A stretch of 18,996 nt of DNA. Origin: Clostridiales bacterium UBA8153. GTDB taxonomy: Bacteria > Bacillota > Sulfobacillia > UBA8153. The stretch is from assembly GCA_003449495.1 (NCBI GenBank), contig DMHJ01000220.1:1-18996 (forward strand). Reading direction: 5' to 3'. The translations under genes and the position numbers were made by a program. Positions 16,872-18,996 of this stretch are shown in pieces (the first letter of the stretch is position 1; the number at the start of each line of letters is the position of its first letter). Under the pieces are notes generated by a model. The model saw only the letters and a program-made list of their open reading frames with translations, made no database searches and was not told the DNA's origin.

Positions 16872-17065
16872 CAGCTCCTTCTGTAACCACGGCCGCCTAA
16901 GGTAGATCATCGTGCCGTCGCCCTTGCCTGATAAGTCCCAGCTGCCCATTGTAAAATCGGTGGCCCGGCGCCGTTCCTTCGTACCACCTACGGCCCACCC
17001 ACCATACCATGTAGCGTGCACGGCCGGGAGCATCGTCGTGTCAATAGAGAGCAGGAGGGGACGCC
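16872..17065. other. Divergent intergenic region between cheW and the SPOCS gene
   Basis: About 190 bases that should hold promoters for both directions. On the - strand TACAAT (16953-16948) resembles a -10 but lacks a -35 at proper distance, and TTGACA (17044-17039) has no -10 at 16-18 bases. On the + strand CATACCAT (17003-17010) resembles a sigma-E -10 box without a clear -35. GGAGGGG at 17054-17060 is a binding site for the + strand gene. No promoter can be assigned with confidence. Confidence 0.4.
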
Positions 17066-17572
17066 CTGGATACGAAGGTGCCAGAACAGGTGCTGATCCA
17101 GGCAGAACGCGTGGTGGGCCACGGCAGCAAGCAGAAGCTCATGGAAGAGTCCGTCACCATGGCCGGCCTGAAAATCGCAGAGATCGTCCCGACCTTGCGG
17201 CACATCCACGCCACGGTGAAGGCGGGCAAAGTCATCATCCAGGGGACGCTGCACAAACAGACCCTCTTCATTGGGGAGGACGGCCTGGAACACCACCTGG
17301 CAGAGGATTGGGAATGGAGCGAGCTGGTGGCGATCATCCCGGAGAACGACCATGGGCCTGTGCTACCGGGCATGAACGAGCAGACCGCGGTAACGGTGGA
17401 GAACCTGATTTGGGAGTTCGATCCCGGTAGCCGGATCCTGGTCCAGAAAGTCATCCTCTTGGTCCAGGTCAAAGTCACGGTGACCGATGAGATCTCCGTG
17501 AAGACCGATGCGCAAGGCCCTCTGCTCCGTGTGCGGCAGGTCATCGGATGTGGCAAAAATGGTGGCAATTGA
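17066..17572 (+). pseudogene. SPOCS (DUF3794) repeat protein, 5' fragment
   Basis: SPOCS domains occur in spore-envelope proteins such as SipL/SpoVID and in multi-repeat clostridial proteins of unknown role. One complete repeat is seen: VLIQAERVVGHGSKQKLMEE, VKAGKVIIQGTLHKQTLFIG, HHLAEDWEWSELVAIIP and VENLIWEFDPGSRILVQKV. It is followed by GPLLRVRQVIG, the beginning of a second repeat that breaks off at TGA 17570-17572. The next repeats continue in other frames downstream, so this is a truncated piece of a longer protein and not a finished gene. The start is unclear: GGAGGGG (17054-17060) is correctly spaced for CTG 17066, while the first GTG (17078) is 17 bases away. A stop at 17045 excludes earlier starts. 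Confidence 0.72.
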
Positions 17573-18174
17573 TCCGGTGGTACCGGACTGCCCGGCGACT
17601 GAGGGCATGGACTACCAGGCCTGTCCCGTATCGCCAACTGCATATGGGAATTCGACCCGGTCACCGGCCTGCTCATCCAGAAGATCGTGAGCAAGCTGAA
17701 GGTCAGAGTCACCGACCGCCGGGAGATTTGCGTGGACCTCCAGCTGGAAGGGGTGCTCATCATCACCTACGTAGTCCGCGGGCGCGGTGAGAAGCAGAAG
17801 CTGGTGGAGGAGTGCCTGGGGCTAGCTGCCATCAAGATGGTCGACATCGCCCATGAGATCCGGGACCTGCACACCATGGTCAAAGACCCCATGGTCATCG
17901 TCCGGGGCGTGTTGCACAAGCCAGTGTTCTGCGTCGCCCAGACCGGCCTGGTACGGCATCTCTCCCAGGACATACCGTTCAGCGATATCGTGGAAATCAC
18001 CCCCCTTGACCCGGAGTGCCCCACCCGGGACGGCATGGGGTTCATCAACCAGACCGTGGTGGAAAACCTGAGCTGGGAGTTCGACCCACAGCTCGGGCGG
18101 TTGGTGCAGAAGACCATCATCCGCCTGGACGTGACCATCAGCGAACGTAAGCAGCTTTTCCCTGTGACCACTAG
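17543..18174 (+). pseudogene. SPOCS (DUF3794) repeat protein, 3' fragments of the same broken gene
   Basis: The middle repeat survives only as its second half: SDVAKMVAIDPVVPDC and EGMDYQACP are in one frame (from about 17543), and IANCIWEFDPVTGLLIQKI is in another (from 17630). A one-base loss near 17628 would explain this switch. A full third repeat follows in the frame of the first: VLIITYVVRGRGEKQKLVEE, MVIVRGVLHKPVFCV, HLSQDIPFSDIVEITP, VENLSWEFDPQLGRLVQKT. The homology ends near 18165, but the frame has no stop there and runs on to 18658 over cwlD. A stop in the neighbouring frame (TAG 18172-18174) and a hairpin at 18221 mark the likely old gene end. A shorter ORF from GTG 17687 could still express the third repeat. 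Confidence 0.7.
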
Positions 18175-18220
18175 GTCGTGGCCGGGATTGCCCGGCTGGC
18201 CGGAAGTGGACTGCATCCGG

Positions 18221-18250
18221 CTGCCCTGGAGCGGTGTCGCTCCAGGGCAG
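18221..18250 (+). terminator. Hairpin terminator after the SPOCS gene
   Basis: CTGCCCTGGAGC (18221-18232) and GCTCCAGGGCAG (18239-18250) form a perfect 12-base stem around GGTGTC. Only TTCC follows, so the T-run is weak. Its place, about 50 bases after the end of SPOCS homology, fits a terminator of that gene. Confidence 0.6.
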
Positions 18251-18308
18251 TTCCTCCCTGGGGGCCCGGGTCGCGCCGCTAGGCCGGCCTGCCCGGGCAT
18301 GAGGGGGT

Positions 18309-18338
18309 GTGCTCTGCCATATGCATCGGATAGAGCAC
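18309..18338 (+). other. Hairpin just upstream of the cwlD remnant
   Basis: GTGCTCT (18309-18315) pairs with AGAGCAC (18332-18338) across a 16-base loop containing ATGCAT; GGAGG at 18341 follows directly. Whether it is an operator, a leader structure or chance cannot be told. Confidence 0.25.
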
Positions 18339-18350
18339 CCGGAGGAAGGC

Positions 18351-18996
18351 GTGAAAAGATGTTTGCCGTGCAAGGAAGGGCAAGTCCTTCTGGCCGTACC
18401 TGCTCGCGGCGACGCTGGGCTTTCTACTCCCCCTGGTCGTGCTGGACTATGAACGGCAGTACGTGGCCGTTTCAGCCCCGGTACTGGCCGGAAGGACCGT
18501 CCTCATCGACCCCCCGGCCCCGCCCATCCCGACCCAGGGGCCGGCGGGCCCGGCGGCGCCGTGGAGAAGGACATGGTGTTGGCCATCGGGCTGGAGCTAC
18601 AGGCCCTCCTGCAGGCCCACGGCGTGGCGGTGATCATGACATGCGCCGGCGACCATGATCTGGCGGAACCCGGCGAAACGAGCAGCTCCCGGCGCAAGCG
18701 GCAGGATCTTGGCCGGCGCGTGGAGCTGGCCAACCGCAACCGCGCCGGTGCGGTGGTGGGCATTCACGGCAATGCCTTTCCTTCGCCCCGGTGATACAGA
18801 GCCCAGGTGTTCTACCAGGCCCATAACCCGGAATCACAACGACTGGCCACAATCCTCCAGACCCAGCTGGCCCGGGGTACCGGCATCACCACCCGGCAGG
18901 CTTTGTCCAAACTTGACCATTGCATGTTGGTCAAAGTGAACACACCCGCCGTTACGGTGGAGGCCGGTTTCCTCTCCAATCCCCGCGAGGCCGGCC
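18351..18996 (+). pseudogene. cwlD: N-acetylmuramoyl-L-alanine amidase CwlD, degraded and cut by window end
   Basis: CwlD removes peptides from spore-cortex peptidoglycan so that muramic-delta-lactam can form, a mark needed for cortex breakdown in germination. GTG 18351 behind GGAGG is the expected start, but after about 15 codons homology shifts frame to the membrane anchor YLLAATLGFLLPLVVL and LAGRTVLIDP (18397-18510). It shifts again to PDPGAGGPGGAVEKDMVLAIG (from about 18528). The metal-binding GHGG motif expected at this junction is absent in every frame. RRVELANRN and GIHGNAFPSPR follow, then TGA 18792-18794 where Trp is expected. Beyond the stop the same frame continues with AQVFYQAHNPESQRLA and NTPAVTVEAGFLSNP, including the catalytic Glu. 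The Amidase_3 identity is sure; the gene cannot make a working enzyme as read. Confidence 0.85.

Noticed and set aside
17003..17010. Sigma-E-like -10 box CATACCAT before the SPOCS gene
   Set aside because: No matching -35 element at the right spacing, so a mother-cell promoter cannot be claimed.
16872..17033. 54-residue N-terminal extension of CheW
   Set aside because: No similarity to CheW and it occupies the only space for divergent promoters; an internal ATG with AAGGAG gives a normal CheW.
17039..17044. TTGACA on the - strand as the che operon promoter
   Set aside because: No acceptable -10 box at 16-18 bases, so only half a promoter is present.
18175..18658. C-terminal 160 residues of the open frame that begins at 17687
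   Set aside because: This part passes through a strong hairpin and reads cwlD in the wrong frame; it is rich in Pro, Arg and Gly with no domain.
1..18996. CRISPR arrays, insertion sequences, phage or tRNA genes
   Set aside because: I saw no regularly spaced repeats, transposase or integrase motifs, or tRNA-like cloverleaf sequence; the novel element here is gene placement and decay, not a mobile or defence locus.

Overview
The window reads as chromosomal DNA of a GC-rich, Gram-positive, low-GC-phylum type bacterium: a Firmicute of the Clostridia kind (Moorella/Desulfotomaculum-like). The evidence is gene order and gene types. The run rplO-secY-adk-map-KOW gene-infA-rpmJ-rpsM-rpsK-rpsD-rpoA-rplQ-ecfA1-ecfA2-ecfT-truA-rplM-rpsI follows the Bacillus/Clostridium order. 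Other signs are strong GGAGG-type ribosome binding sites, many GTG and TTG starts, a four-cysteine adenylate kinase, CheC/CheD/CheX chemotaxis proteins, and remnants of spore genes (SPOCS/DUF3794 and cwlD). Species cannot be named from this alone.

Region 1 (1-10725, + strand) is the distal S10-spc-alpha ribosomal supercluster. It encodes protein export (SecY), nucleotide balance (Adk), N-terminal methionine removal (Map), translation initiation (IF-1), small and large subunit proteins, the RNA polymerase alpha subunit, the energising module of an ECF vitamin/metal transporter, a tRNA pseudouridine synthase, and L13/S9. Genes are tightly packed, many with 1-10 base overlaps. A near-consensus sigma-A promoter lies in the last codons of truA and probably drives rplM-rpsI. 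A GC-rich hairpin ends the run.

Region 2 (10764-16871, - strand) is a compact chemotaxis operon transcribed toward the ribosomal genes: cheW-cheA-cheC-cheD-cheY-cheB-cheR-cheX. It holds the whole cytoplasmic signalling and adaptation set (coupling protein, kinase, response regulator, methyltransferase, methylesterase, deamidase and two CheC-family phosphatases). No receptor or flagellar gene is present here.

Region 3 (17066-18996, + strand) is a pair of damaged sporulation genes. The first encoded a protein with at least three SPOCS repeats. It now has a deletion inside the middle repeat, two changes of frame and no proper stop. The second is cwlD, the spore-cortex muramoyl-alanine amidase. 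It has lost frame twice, lacks the GHGG metal-binding motif and carries TGA where Trp is expected. In Bacillus subtilis cwlD lies close behind rpsI, so the chemotaxis operon appears to have been inserted into an ancestral rpsI-cwlD interval. The clustered lesions suggest gene decay (possible loss of normal sporulation or germination) or a poorly resolved contig end. The sequence alone cannot fully separate these.
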